64,000 nt of DNA from Anaerosolibacter sp. (GTDB lineage Bacteria > Bacillota > Clostridia > Peptostreptococcales > Thermotaleaceae), in the NCBI RefSeq assembly GCF_029240175.1, contig NZ_JARBTM010000020.1, positions 1-64,000 on the forward strand, in the 5' to 3' direction. The translations under genes and the position numbers were made by a program. Below, one piece after another: positions 24,907-34,021 of the stretch (position 1 is the stretch's first letter; every line of letters starts with the position of its first letter). The notes under the pieces were generated by a model. It was given only the letters and a program-made list of their open reading frames with translations. It did not search any database and was not told the origin of the DNA.

Positions 24907-27396
24907 CTATTCATATTTGATGGCTTCAATAATGTTTAATCGTGAAGATTTTAATGCAGGACTGATGGATGCCACCACGGTAATGATAATTCCTGAAATC
25001 ATAGAATATGAAAATAGTTTCAATGAATAATGAATCGGAATAGGCGAATCCATAGCCTTTAATACGTGGGGCACGATGGAAATCATCAGCAGACCTGTGA
25101 GAGCACCTGCAATCCCTCCTATAAGCCCCCCTGTAAATGCCTCTATAAAAATCATTTTGATAATTTGTTTTTTGCTCATTCCTACCGAACGGAAAACTGC
25201 CAGGGATCTCTTTCTCTCAATAAAGCTAATGATCAGATTATTGAGTACACCAAAGATACCAATCACTAGGGTCATGATAGAGAAGCCTTTTAAAATCACA
25301 AATAGTTGGGCATTTGAAAGCTTATCATTCAGTTCCATCTGCGTTAGCGTCTCAACCCAGGGACTTCTTCTGGCAAACTTTTTCTGCAGTGCTATTTTTA
25401 TTTCATCATTATTTTTTGATGTTTTAACAAAAATGTCATCATAATAGACTTTATTCATATCTTGTTTAAGATATTTTGCAGAAATCAAGGCATAATTGCC
25501 ATTCCACATAAGGGAATTAAAAAAGCCAATGACCTTATAGTCTTTTTTCCCTTTCTCCATTTCCAAGGATAGAATATCTCCTGCTTCTACCCCGAACTTA
25601 TCCTTTAAGGAATAGGTCAATATAATATTTCTACCCTCCTCAAGATTTTCCATATCTTCCGGCCCAATATCGTTTCTCCAATAATTCAAATGCTTGGTCG
25701 TATCTACGCCATGGACTAGATTGATTTCACTGTTTGAACCTGCAACATCAACACCATTTGCCGCGTAAACACCATAGGTATCCTCTACCCCTTCTACTGT
25801 TCGTATCAATCCGTCTACCCTGCGATCTCCCTCAGCTACCCACATCCAAACCCCAAAATCAGCATCCTTATAAAAACTCATCAACTCCGTCATAACGCTG
25901 TCACTGATGGTATTGATTAATAAAAGACTTGATATGCCAATAGATAGTAGAGAAATATTGTTCAGAATACTCTTATTTTCTCTTAGATTTTTGGCAGCAA
26001 GAATTCCTTCATTTCCAAATAGATAGACATAAAGCTTTTCAAATCCCTTTACAAACCCATTGGTCATATAGGGGACCAGCATGGTAACAGCCACCCCTGA
26101 TGACACCATACACAAGGTGCCTACTGCCATCATCATCGTTTTGGGCACTATCCAAGGGGCAACCAATGCAAAGACCAATAAAGCGATCCCTAGGGGCAAT
26201 CGGAAAGACTTGCCCTTTTTATATGTGTCAACTTTATTTAAAACGATATCCTTCACAGATATCTTGGATACCTTAATAATAGGTATCAAAGCACTTACAC
26301 AAGATAACACGACTGCCAGCAAAAACGCGGTGATTAATTGCCCTGTTGTAAATTGAATACTGGTCTTCATTCGTCCCCCTGACCATGGATTATCTGCCAT
26401 GGTATAGGTCATCGCATACAAAACCCCTACGCCCAATCCACAGCCAAGGAATCCCCCGATAATCCCATAGGCCATACTCTCTATGAACAATACGAAATCT
26501 GTTACCTTCTTTGTGGCACCAATACTCCGAAAAGTTCCTATGACAGGCAATCGTTCCATGGTGATTACCTTAAAAGAGGTGTAAATGATAAATATACTCA
26601 TAAACAACACGATGGTGGTCATGAGCATAAAGGGTGTTGTCATCCGGCTGGCATACCGTTGGATTTCTTCCATGGACAAGGGCTCCCGAACCGTATAACG
26701 ATTGTACGCCTTTTCAAGGGCTGGGATCAAGTTCTCCCGCTCTACTGGGTTTTTTAGCTTCAGATAGATAACAGAAGCCTTTCCTCGCTCTCCATATATC
26801 CTGCTCAGGGTTTCCCTAGGCATGACGATGGTCACAGTTCTTCCATCTTCTTGGAATGGACCTGAGGGTTCAGAGACGGCAGCGATTTGAAACCTGTGTT
26901 TATATCCATTGATTTCAATATCTATGCTATCCCCTTGGTCTAGGTGATACTTATCCGAAGTAATCCGACTCAAGATCATCTTTCTTCCAGCGAAGTCAGC
27001 TCCAGTTATAGGTATCTCCATGGAAAAAGGATTCATTTTTTGCAATTCCTCCAAATGAAATCCTTGAAGATCCAATTGCACCGTTTCATCTTTGGTTGGC
27101 TTATAAAAGCCGCTGCCTTGAACTGCTCCCACAATGTATTCCATGTGCTTCTTATATTGTTCTGCTTTATTTGTATAAAAAAATCTCGATGGGGAGTTTT
27201 CTTCCGCATGGATCATCCATTCAGCACTGCCAAAATACTTTTTCATACGATCTACATACATCTTTTCCATCGTATCTCCTATGGCGCTGGAAGCAAAAAA
27301 CAACGCTGCTGAAAGCATTACCGAGCATAGAATTAAAGATGTTCTAAATTTTTTCTCCTGTATATTTTTCCATATAAACTTAAAGATAATTTTCAT
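24907..27396 (-). CDS. ABC transporter permease with two FtsX domains
   Basis: 829 aa. N-terminal TM, large extracellular (MacB-PCD-like) domain, FtsX domain 1 (about 255-380), further TMs, a second extracellular domain and FtsX domain 2 (about 705-825, ending in SSRLNIIEAIKYE). This is the ten-TM layout of Firmicute exporter permeases. Start chosen at ATG 27396 after GGTGGTGAAG; the frame extends 29 codons upstream without a good site. First gene of the operon. Confidence 0.92.
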   Translation of the reverse strand: MKIIFKFIWKNIQEKKFRTSLILCSVMLSAALFFASSAIGDTMEKMYVDRMKKYFGSAEWMIHAEENSPSRFFYTNKAEQYKKHMEYIVGAVQGSGFYKPTKDETVQLDLQGFHLEELQKMNPFSMEIPITGADFAGRKMILSRITSDKYHLDQGDSIDIEINGYKHRFQIAAVSEPSGPFQEDGRTVTIVMPRETLSRIYGERGKASVIYLKLKNPVERENLIPALEKAYNRYTVREPLSMEEIQRYASRMTTPFMLMTTIVLFMSIFIIYTSFKVITMERLPVIGTFRSIGATKKVTDFVLFIESMAYGIIGGFLGCGLGVGVLYAMTYTMADNPWSGGRMKTSIQFTTGQLITAFLLAVVLSCVSALIPIIKVSKISVKDIVLNKVDTYKKGKSFRLPLGIALLVFALVAPWIVPKTMMMAVGTLCMVSSGVAVTMLVPYMTNGFVKGFEKLYVYLFGNEGILAAKNLRENKSILNNISLLSIGISSLLLINTISDSVMTELMSFYKDADFGVWMWVAEGDRRVDGLIRTVEGVEDTYGVYAANGVDVAGSNSEINLVHGVDTTKHLNYWRNDIGPEDMENLEEGRNIILTYSLKDKFGVEAGDILSLEMEKGKKDYKVIGFFNSLMWNGNYALISAKYLKQDMNKVYYDDIFVKTSKNNDEIKIALQKKFARRSPWVETLTQMELNDKLSNAQLFVILKGFSIMTLVIGIFGVLNNLIISFIERKRSLAVFRSVGMSKKQIIKMIFIEAFTGGLIGGIAGALTGLLMISIVPHVLKAMDSPIPIHYSLKLFSYSMISGIIITVVASISPALKSSRLNIIEAIKYE

Positions 27397-27489
27397 CACT
27401 TCACCACCATTATTTTGCAATGTACATTCATATTTACGTGATATTTTTGTCAATGTCTGGCATTTCACAGATTTATTTCCCAAACTTTA

Positions 27490-27528
27490 TAAAACAAAAG
27501 GAAGAAGATATCTAGGACCTTCTTCCTT
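27490..27528 (-). terminator. Terminator of the TPR-like protein gene
   Basis: AAGGAAGAAG and CTTCTTCCTT around an 11-nt loop, followed by TTGTTTTA on the minus strand. Confidence 0.85.
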
Positions 27529-27534
27529 AATCTA

Positions 27535-27969
27535 TTACATTCTTCCTTTGTAAATGACTTCTGCTTCTCTCTCGATATAATCGTTCCTTCTCCCAATGAG
27601 CTTCTCAAAGTAATTTTCCATTTCCTCATCCTCTAAGCCGACGATCTCTCGCATGTTGTCAAAGTTCTCCATCATTTCCAAGCCCATTTCTAAATACGCT
27701 CTAGAGATATCCAGCTGGCACCAGCTATAAAGAGAATCATCTTCCGCCTCATATTCATTGATGATTTTTTGGTAAATGTCAATGGCTTGGAAGTAATCCC
27801 TTAATCCCATATAACCTACCACATCTGCCAAATGCTTCAGGGCCCAATAATATATTTTCTGCTCTTCACCGGCCTGCTCCATAATTCCTTTATAATGCTC
27901 AATGGCTTCTGCCAGCTTACGCTCACTTACTAGCTGCTCACCTTCACGGAATAATTTATTCCAATCCAT
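27535..27969 (-). CDS. TPR-like protein, 144 aa
   Basis: Helix-rich cytoplasmic protein with two or three TPR-like repeats (AEAIEHYKGIMEQAG; YFQAIDIYQKIINEYE; LDISRAYLEMGLEMM). Probably a protein-protein interaction module; partner unknown. Start ATG follows GGGAGGAATTGGG. Stands alone with its own terminator. Confidence 0.7.
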   Translation of the reverse strand: MDWNKLFREGEQLVSERKLAEAIEHYKGIMEQAGEEQKIYYWALKHLADVVGYMGLRDYFQAIDIYQKIINEYEAEDDSLYSWCQLDISRAYLEMGLEMMENFDNMREIVGLEDEEMENYFEKLIGRRNDYIEREAEVIYKGRM

Positions 27970-28321
27970 CCCAATTCCTCCCTAACATCTATTTTACTAT
28001 TTAATTCTCCCTCGCTACCTAAAATCCTTCCATGTGTCTTTAATCCTATCTAAAGATTCTATCGACTATACATTACGTAAACTCCTCTGACTCGTTTTCT
28101 GAAAAGGAGAACTGATTTAATAAATTATATATTTTATTCTATGCCATATCCTTTATCCAATCCTAAAGCTTACGGGTGTTAGGAAATTGGAATTTCAACG
28201 GGGTTACAGCCTCTTTTAGGACGAAGCCTCTGCATCCCCTACTCCAGTAGTAGGTACATCTATTCAAGGCTCTACATTTATTTTAATCAGAATTGCCTAT
28301 GGAATTAGTCCTGCTGTTGGA
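27970..28321. other. Intergenic region upstream of the Tad promoter
   Basis: 352 nt with no ORF that has a ribosome-binding site. A stretch at 28228-28320 reads as a smooth peptide-like frame (ASASPTPVVGTSIQGSTF...) but has a stop just upstream and no start, so it may be a decayed gene remnant or chance. The Tad promoter follows immediately. Confidence 0.35.
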
Positions 28322-28350
28322 TTGTTATGTAAACAGAACCCCATTATAAT
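28322..28350 (+). promoter_or_regulatory. Promoter of the Tad pilus operon
   Basis: TTGTTA (28322-28327), 17-nt spacer, perfect TATAAT (28345-28350), upstream of the cyclic-di-GMP riboswitch. Predicted start near 28357. Confidence 0.8.
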
Positions 28351-28383
28351 AATCTTAGAATCGGATGAACATATCTTTGAAAC

Positions 28384-28480
28384 AGTCTCGACAATGGCAA
28401 ACCTGATGAAAATCAGCGACGCAAAGCTACAGGGGCTAAGGTGTATCATGGATGCACTAAGCCAGCCAGTTACCGAAGGA
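28384..28480 (+). promoter_or_regulatory. Cyclic-di-GMP-I riboswitch (GEMM)
   Basis: Conserved GEMM blocks in order: ATGGCAAACC, a short hairpin, GCGACGCAAAGCTACAGGGGCTAAG, a second hairpin (GTGTATC..GGATGCAC), then GCCAGCCAGTTACCGAAG. It is followed by a strong terminator and then the Tad/Flp genes, so cyclic-di-GMP level probably sets transcription of the pilus operon. Sign (on or off) cannot be read with certainty; many GEMM switches before pilus genes turn on. Confidence 0.95.
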
Positions 28481-28499
28481 TTTGGGTATTTGTTGCTAA

Positions 28500-28538
28500 G
28501 TAACCCTGCCCCTCGGTAAAGGCAGGGTTACTTTATTT
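28500..28538 (+). terminator. Riboswitch terminator before the Tad operon
   Basis: GTAACCCTGCC/GGCAGGGTTAC around a 10-nt loop, followed by TTTATTT. It lies 20 nt after the GEMM aptamer and before the first ribosome-binding site. Confidence 0.92.
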
Positions 28539-28554
28539 ATAGGAGGTGATGGTA

Positions 28555-28908
28555 TTGAAGCTCATCAATCTAGATACGGGTCAGGTCATTGCATGGCAAA
28601 TCCATGAAGCCAATTCCTTTTTCACTCGGCTGAAGGGATTGATGTTCACCAAAGACCTCCCGTTAGATTGTGGACTACGTATTCGACCCTGTCAACAAAT
28701 TCACACCTATTTTATGCAGTACGATATTGACGTGTTGCATCTAGATTCCGACCAGCAGGTAGTAGCCATAGAAGAAAACCTTACCCCAGGTAGGCTGGGC
28801 ATGAAGCATCATGCTGCCGTAGAAGTCGTTGAACTACCAGCTGGACTCATTGATAAAACCAACACCAGAGTAGGTCATAAGTTGAAATTCACTGAAAATA
28901 TTCTATAA
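28555..28908 (+). CDS. DUF192 family protein in the Tad operon
   Basis: 117 aa. Beta-rich DUF192 domain: FTRLKGLMFTKDLPLDCGLRI, PCQQIHTYFMQYDIDVLHLD, AVEVVELPAGLID. Function unknown, but the family is often next to pilus genes. Start chosen at TTG 28555, 8 nt after AGGAGG; an ATG at 28549 is too close to that site. First gene of the operon, 21 nt before the pilin. Confidence 0.8.
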   Translation: MKLINLDTGQVIAWQIHEANSFFTRLKGLMFTKDLPLDCGLRIRPCQQIHTYFMQYDIDVLHLDSDQQVVAIEENLTPGRLGMKHHAAVEVVELPAGLIDKTNTRVGHKLKFTENIL

Positions 28909-28929
28909 CTTACAAAAGGAGAGGATTAT

Positions 28930-29121
28930 ATGTTAAATAAAATGAAGGCATTATTTGTAGAGGAGCAAGGACAAGGGATGACAGAGTACGGTTTGGTATT
29001 GGGAATCATCGCAATCGCTGTTGTGACAATTCTAGTAACGATGCGGGGCCAAATCACTTCATTGTTCCAACAAGCCAGTGAAAAACTTACTGAAGGCGGC
29101 GCTGTTACACCAGCTGAATAA
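28930..29121 (+). CDS. flp: Flp-type pilin (type IVb prepilin)
   Basis: 63 aa. Class IVb prepilin: leader MLNKMKALFVEEQGQG, predicted cleavage after Gly16, mature MTEYGLVLGIIAIAVVTILV with the conserved Glu at +3 and Tyr at +4, then a short hydrophilic tail. It forms the pilus shaft after processing by the adjacent TadV peptidase. Strong AAAGGAGAGG site. Followed by a hairpin that may reduce transcription of later genes relative to pilin. Confidence 0.96.
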   Translation: MLNKMKALFVEEQGQGMTEYGLVLGIIAIAVVTILVTMRGQITSLFQQASEKLTEGGAVTPAE

Positions 29122-29149
29122 TCCCAGAGTTCAAATTCTGATGAAGGGC

Positions 29150-29181
29150 AAGGGCTCTACATGTATGTGTAGAGTCCTTTT
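29150..29181 (+). terminator. Hairpin after the pilin gene, possible attenuator
   Basis: AGGGCTCTACA/TGTAGAGTCCT with a TGTATG loop and TTTTC after it. A weak terminator here would keep pilin expression above that of the assembly genes. Confidence 0.65.
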
Positions 29182-29210
29182 CATACACTTTCCTTAAAGG
29201 AGGGATTTTT

Positions 29211-29735
29211 ATGTGGTTTAACCTACTCCTGATCATGATCTTGACAGTCTGTGTGATTACCGATATTCGATCGAGAAAAATCTATAATAAAATAATCTAC
29301 CCTAGCCTCTTGATTGCGTTTCTATCCCACCTATTCCAAGGGGGATGGTCTCAGTTCCAATGGGCTATCCTTGGCTTTTTCCTTGGCTTTTCCTTGCTGT
29401 TGATTCCTTATCTGATGGGGGGCATGGGTGCTGGAGATGTAAAGCTATTGGCCCTCATAGGTGCATTAAAGGGTAGTTCCTTTGTTCTCTATACAGGGAT
29501 TTATATGGCTTTGATTGGCGGTGTTATTGCTTTAATTTTGCTGATTCATCACAAAAAACTGTTACAATTTTTAAAGCAGCTGCCCTATTTGCTTACCAGC
29601 ATCCGCCTTTTAGGCACTGATGCTACCATGACTGAAGAATCCAGTATTTGTACCACTACTTACCCCTATGGAATCGCCATCGCCGGGGGTGCAGTATTTA
29701 CTTTACTCCTACAAGGGAGGCTGCTCCTATGGTAA
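29211..29735 (+). CDS. tadV: Prepilin peptidase TadV/CpaA
   Basis: 174 aa, about six TM segments. A24-type aspartic peptidase with the two catalytic Asp motifs TDIRSRKI (about 18-25) and GAGDVK (GxGD, about 73-78). Removes the leader from Flp and the pseudopilins on the cytoplasmic face. Last codons overlap the start of tadE by 7 nt. Confidence 0.93.
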   Translation: MWFNLLLIMILTVCVITDIRSRKIYNKIIYPSLLIAFLSHLFQGGWSQFQWAILGFFLGFSLLLIPYLMGGMGAGDVKLLALIGALKGSSFVLYTGIYMALIGGVIALILLIHHKKLLQFLKQLPYLLTSIRLLGTDATMTEESSICTTTYPYGIAIAGGAVFTLLLQGRLLLW

Positions 29736-30112
29736 AAAATGAACACGGTCAATCTCTTATTGAATTTGCGTTGATTGTTCCTATTTTGATCCTAATGGTT
29801 TCAGGGATTTTTGATTTTGGTAGAGTGCTCTACACCTACATGAACCTAAATCATCTGACCCAGGAAACAGTTCGACTGGGTGGACTGGGTAAAACCGACA
29901 CAGAAATCACCCAATTTGCTAAAGAGCGTTTCCACATAGGTGATCCAGCATCCCTTAACATTGTCATATCTCCCAATCAAGCTTCACGTAAATCAGGAGA
30001 TTATGTCACTGTAACCCTAAGCTATCCAGTGGAATATGTAACGCCTATGGCTTCCTTGGTCCTTCCTTCTCCTTATCAGGTAGTCACTGACTCTACCATC
30101 CGAATGGAATAG
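29729..30112 (+). CDS. tadE: TadE-like pseudopilin
   Basis: 127 aa. Short N-terminus then the TadE signature HGQSLIEFALIVPILILMVSG (one TM, with the Glu5-like residue) and a beta-rich extracellular part. Start ATG at 29729 follows AGGGAGG and overlaps tadV. Minor pilin-like component of the Tad apparatus. Confidence 0.88.
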   Translation: MVKNEHGQSLIEFALIVPILILMVSGIFDFGRVLYTYMNLNHLTQETVRLGGLGKTDTEITQFAKERFHIGDPASLNIVISPNQASRKSGDYVTVTLSYPVEYVTPMASLVLPSPYQVVTDSTIRME

Positions 30113-30124
30113 GAGGTTGAATTT

Positions 30125-31039
30125 ATGGGAAACTTTATGAAAAAATTTCTGCCTGCACAAACCGGAAGTGCCTTAGTCCTTGTATCTCTGTCTATCGCCT
30201 TATTGATGGGAGTCACAGGCTTGGTCATTGATGGTGGTGTTCTTTATACAACCAAAAGTCACCTGCAAAAAACAGCTCGAGCTGCTGTATTGTCAGGGGC
30301 CCAGGAATTATCCAATGACGTTCCTTCTGTGGAAAATGTTGTTCAAGATATACTCCTTGCCCATCAAGCCAAGGATCATCTTTCCAATTTGACCATCGAC
30401 CCTGGTCAGCAGGTCAGTGTAACCCTGAGAAAAGAAGTATCCATGTCCTTTATGAAAATATTAGGCTTCCATCATGTACCTGTGGAAGCATCGGCCACAG
30501 CCAAGATTCAGCAAATGGGCCGAGCCCAAGGGGCAGCCCCTTTAGGTATAGATGAAGCTATCCCTCTGGAGTTTAACAAGGAGTATAAGTTGAAAGTAGA
30601 TCAAACGGAGGTCAGCTATGGAAATTTTGGCGTCCTTGCCCTCAGTGGTCCTGGCGCCCAAACCTATGAAGAAAATTTGCGATTCGGTTATCGCGGTGAA
30701 ATTAAGATTGGTGATATTATCGATACCCAGACAGGAAATATTGCTGGAAAGACCCGTACTGCCATCGACGAACGCATCACCAATTGTTCCCTTCCTGACG
30801 ACTTGGATCATCGAGATTGCTCCCGTATTCTTCTGGTCCCTGTTTATCGTACCCATAACCATGAGAATAACCAACTGAAACAGATCAAGGTAACAGGCTT
30901 TGCGTACTTCTATATCAAAGAACCTATGTCTCCCCAAGACACATCTATCACAGGTATGTTCATCAAGCGGGTGGGTACTGGTTATACCGATTTCAATGCC
31001 CTTGATAAGGGCGCATACAGCATAAAACTAACGGAGTAG
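30125..31039 (+). CDS. TadG-like pilus assembly protein
   Basis: 304 aa. N-terminal TM segment (about 16-38) in a TadG-type context (GSALVLVSLSIALLMGVTGLVIDGG), then an exported domain of about 260 residues. No von Willebrand MIDAS motif is seen, so it is a short TadG-like protein. 12 nt after tadE. Confidence 0.8.
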   Translation: MGNFMKKFLPAQTGSALVLVSLSIALLMGVTGLVIDGGVLYTTKSHLQKTARAAVLSGAQELSNDVPSVENVVQDILLAHQAKDHLSNLTIDPGQQVSVTLRKEVSMSFMKILGFHHVPVEASATAKIQQMGRAQGAAPLGIDEAIPLEFNKEYKLKVDQTEVSYGNFGVLALSGPGAQTYEENLRFGYRGEIKIGDIIDTQTGNIAGKTRTAIDERITNCSLPDDLDHRDCSRILLVPVYRTHNHENNQLKQIKVTGFAYFYIKEPMSPQDTSITGMFIKRVGTGYTDFNALDKGAYSIKLTE

Positions 31040-31047
31040 GTGAAAAA

Positions 31048-31722
31048 ATGAAATCAAAATTTATTCTTGTATTGGCAATTATCATGGGCTTGATCACAAC
31101 TTTTCTCTTTTACAACTATATGAAATCTGTTGATGCTACCAAGGATATGAACAATCACCTGGTGGATGTTATCCTAGCAAAGCAAGTCATCAAGAAAGAT
31201 CAAAAGATCACCAGTGAAATGATTGTTGTTTCCCAAGTTCCTGAGCTAGGTTTGGCCCCTGGAACAATAAAAACTACATCTGAAGCCGTTGGGAAGTTTG
31301 CCACGGCAGACATTACATCCGGTGAACCTCTCTTATCCCATCGCCTGGGAAGTGAAAGAGATGAAAAGATTTTTGTCTCCAGGAAGGTAAAGGATGGATA
31401 TCGTGCTGTATCTGTTGGGACAGATTTCGTACAATCTGTTTCCAATCTGGTTGAGCCCGAAGATTGGGTCGATGTGCTGTTCAGTGAAACCCAGCCTAGA
31501 ACTGGGGACTATACTCCGATTAAAACAGAATTACTATTAGAGAAGGTCCGGGTCCTTGCTGTAGGCCGGCGTATGGTGGAAACCACACCAGAGGATGCCT
31601 ATGTGGAATATACCTCTGTTACTTTAGAATTAAATCAGGTAGATGCCTTGAAGCTGGTCAACGCTAAGGAACGAGGCCGTATCCAGCTCATTCTCCACAG
31701 CAAAATCATCCCACCGAAGTAA
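31048..31722 (+). CDS. cpaB: Flp pilus assembly protein CpaB (SAF domain)
   Basis: 224 aa. N-terminal TM (about 4-22), then an SAF-like domain (VDVILAKQVIKKDQKITSEM; ADITSGEPLLSHRL) and the RcpC/CpaB domain with KDGYRAVSVGTD and VEPEDWVDVLF. Firmicute systems lack an outer membrane secretin, so its role here is probably periplasm-side assembly. 8 nt after the TadG-like gene. Confidence 0.9.
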   Translation: MKSKFILVLAIIMGLITTFLFYNYMKSVDATKDMNNHLVDVILAKQVIKKDQKITSEMIVVSQVPELGLAPGTIKTTSEAVGKFATADITSGEPLLSHRLGSERDEKIFVSRKVKDGYRAVSVGTDFVQSVSNLVEPEDWVDVLFSETQPRTGDYTPIKTELLLEKVRVLAVGRRMVETTPEDAYVEYTSVTLELNQVDALKLVNAKERGRIQLILHSKIIPPK

Positions 31723-31736
31723 GGAGGCGATAACCA

Positions 31737-32591
31737 ATGCCAGATCACGAGATTCAAGAAACAAAAGGAACTACCAAGAAAAAAGGAAAAATCATAGGGA
31801 TTTGTAGTGCAAAAGGCGGCATTGGAAGAACAGTCATTACAGCAAATTTGGGGATCGCTCTTTCTTCAAAACGACTAAATACTTGCATCTTAGATGGATG
31901 CTTTCAATTCGGTGATATTAATATTGCCATGGACCTTCAACCGATGTTTACGATCAAGGATGTTATAGAACAACTGGATACCATTGATGAGCATAATATT
32001 CTAAACTATCTTTTTCGCCATGAGAGCGGTGTAAAGGTACTATCCGCTCCCCATCGGCCTGAATATGCAGATTTGGTAACAACGGAATCTCTAGAAAAAA
32101 TATGCAATCTTTTACAATCTCATTTCGATTACATCTTGGTAGATGTTATGGCAGGACTCCCTGACAAAAGCTTATATTTTGTTGAAAAGGCTGATCAAAT
32201 CCTTCTGCTGACCGATTTAGAGATGACCACCTTGAAAAATACAAAGCTAATGCTTGAGATATTGGATACCTTAGAGCTAAGACATAAAGTGCAGGTAGTC
32301 GTCAATCGTTCTACTATGCAAAGTGTCATTCAGTCCTCTGATGTGCACCAAATCCTTGGAGAACCTTCTTTGCTCTATGTTCCCAATGATTTTGATATCG
32401 TCTCGAAATCATTGAATATTGGTATTCCTTTTGTCATAAACCATCGTCGCATCGATATGGCAAAGGCGATCTTTGGTATCACTGATTTCCTGACAGCGGG
32501 GCAAGAGATCGCCCTTTACAAGCCCAAGCCTGCGTCCTTTACTCAAATGCTCTTCGATAAATTTAGACGTCCAAAGGAGAGATCCCAATGA
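31737..32591 (+). CDS. TadZ/CpaE-like MinD-family ATPase
   Basis: 284 aa. MinD/ParA-type ATPase with deviant Walker A CSAKGGIGRTVIT (Arg in place of the second Lys region), Switch motif DGCFQFGDINIAMDL and VDVMAGLPD. It places the pilus machine in the cell. No N-terminal receiver-like domain, unlike longer CpaE. Overlaps cpaF by 4 nt (ATGA). Confidence 0.9.
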   Translation: MPDHEIQETKGTTKKKGKIIGICSAKGGIGRTVITANLGIALSSKRLNTCILDGCFQFGDINIAMDLQPMFTIKDVIEQLDTIDEHNILNYLFRHESGVKVLSAPHRPEYADLVTTESLEKICNLLQSHFDYILVDVMAGLPDKSLYFVEKADQILLLTDLEMTTLKNTKLMLEILDTLELRHKVQVVVNRSTMQSVIQSSDVHQILGEPSLLYVPNDFDIVSKSLNIGIPFVINHRRIDMAKAIFGITDFLTAGQEIALYKPKPASFTQMLFDKFRRPKERSQ

Positions 32592-34021
32592 GTCTTCTTG
32601 AAAAGATACAAAGTAAAACTGAACAGCAGGTGGATTCCCTATCCTTAGAAAATCAATCTGAAAAAAATCATGGGAAAATGATCACCAAAAAGGACTTGTT
32701 AGCCAATGTACGTCCATCTAGCCTCACTCCTCAATCTCAAAAGGAAAAGGCTGTACCCGTAAACAAAAATCAAGAACTAAAAGAAAAGCTCCACAAACAG
32801 ATTCTTAGAGATATGACCGACGAAAATGTAGATGCCATTATCCCTAAAATTGAAGATATGGCTGTGGAAATCATCAAAGAGGATAGCAGTTTTGTAGGGA
32901 AGGTAGATCGCAAAAAAGTTGTAGATGAGCTGGTGAACAACCTAACGGGTTATGGTCCCATCAACCCACTGCTGCTAGATCCAGAGATTTCTGAGGTGAT
33001 GGTGAATGGCCCCCATCATATCTATGTAGAACGTAATGGAAAAATTGAACTATCTAATATTTCTTTTCGCGATAATGATCATGTGATGCATGTGATAGAG
33101 AAAATTGTAGCGCCTTTGGGAAGACGGATTGATGAAAGCAGCCCCATGGTTGATGCCCGACTTCCTGACGGTTCCCGTGTGAATGCCATCATCCCTCCTC
33201 TAGCTTTAAACGGCCCTACAATTACCATACGAAAATTTTCCAAAGATCCTTTTCAAATTGAGGATCTCGTTCAGTTTGGTACCCTGACCAAGGAAATGGC
33301 TGCATTTTTGGATGCCTGTGTCAAAGCCCGGCTCAATGTCTTTATCAGTGGTGGTACTGGCTCTGGTAAAACAACAACCCTGAATGTTTTATCTTCCTTC
33401 ATCCCCAATGATGAACGGATTATTACCATCGAGGATGCTGCTGAACTTCAGCTTTGGCAGGATCATGTAGTTTCTCTGGAGTCCAGGCCTGCCAATATCG
33501 AAGGCAAAGGTGCCATAACGATTCGAGACTTGGTTCGTAACTCCCTGCGTATGCGGCCTGAACGGATTGTCATCGGAGAAGTACGAGGCGGTGAAGCCCT
33601 AGATATGCTTCAAGCCATGAATACAGGTCATGACGGATCCCTTGCTACAGGTCATGCTAACAGTCCTCGAGATATGATTGCCCGTTTAGAAACCATGGTC
33701 CTTATGGCTGGTATGGATCTTCCCGTGAAGGCCATCCGAGAGCAGATTGCCGGTGCCATTGATGTGATTATACAACAAACCAGACTCAAGGACGGCAGCA
33801 GAAAAATTGTGAATATCACTGAGGTTCAAGGATTGGAAGGAGATGTAATTGTCCTTCAGGACATCTTTGTTTTCAAACAGCAGGGAGTAGATGATCGTGG
33901 AAAAATTATCGGAAAGTTGGTACCTACAGGCATACGACCTAGATTCTATGACCAACTGGTGACTTCAGGTATTCATGTTCCTGCTACGGTATTTATGGAA
34001 GAGGAGGATTGGAACCTATGA
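32588..34021 (+). CDS. cpaF: Pilus assembly ATPase TadA/CpaF
   Basis: 477 aa secretion ATPase (VirB11/GspE class) that powers pilus assembly and probably retraction. Walker [10 protein letters not shown] (K261), Asp box, Walker [17 protein letters not shown], His box [15 protein letters not shown]-terminal 70 residues are variable and lysine-rich. Overlaps tadZ and tadB at both ends by 4 nt. Confidence 0.96.
   Translation: MSLLEKIQSKTEQQVDSLSLENQSEKNHGKMITKKDLLANVRPSSLTPQSQKEKAVPVNKNQELKEKLHKQILRDMTDENVDAIIPKIEDMAVEIIKEDSSFVGKVDRKKVVDELVNNLTGYGPINPLLLDPEISEVMVNGPHHIYVERNGKIELSNISFRDNDHVMHVIEKIVAPLGRRIDESSPMVDARLPDGSRVNAIIPPLALNGPTITIRKFSKDPFQIEDLVQFGTLTKEMAAFLDACVKARLNVFISGGTGSGKTTTLNVLSSFIPNDERIITIEDAAELQLWQDHVVSLESRPANIEGKGAITIRDLVRNSLRMRPERIVIGEVRGGEALDMLQAMNTGHDGSLATGHANSPRDMIARLETMVLMAGMDLPVKAIREQIAGAIDVIIQQTRLKDGSRKIVNITEVQGLEGDVIVLQDIFVFKQQGVDDRGKIIGKLVPTGIRPRFYDQLVTSGIHVPATVFMEEEDWNL

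Noticed and set aside
28228-28320. Peptide-like frame ASASPTPVVGTSIQGSTF
   Set aside because: A stop lies just upstream, there is no start or ribosome-binding site, and it runs into the Tad promoter; possibly a relic, not annotated as a gene.
28322-28519. 65-codon plus-strand frame upstream of the Tad genes
   Set aside because: It lies across the promoter, the cyclic-di-GMP aptamer and the terminator, has no ribosome-binding site, and is explained by RNA structure.
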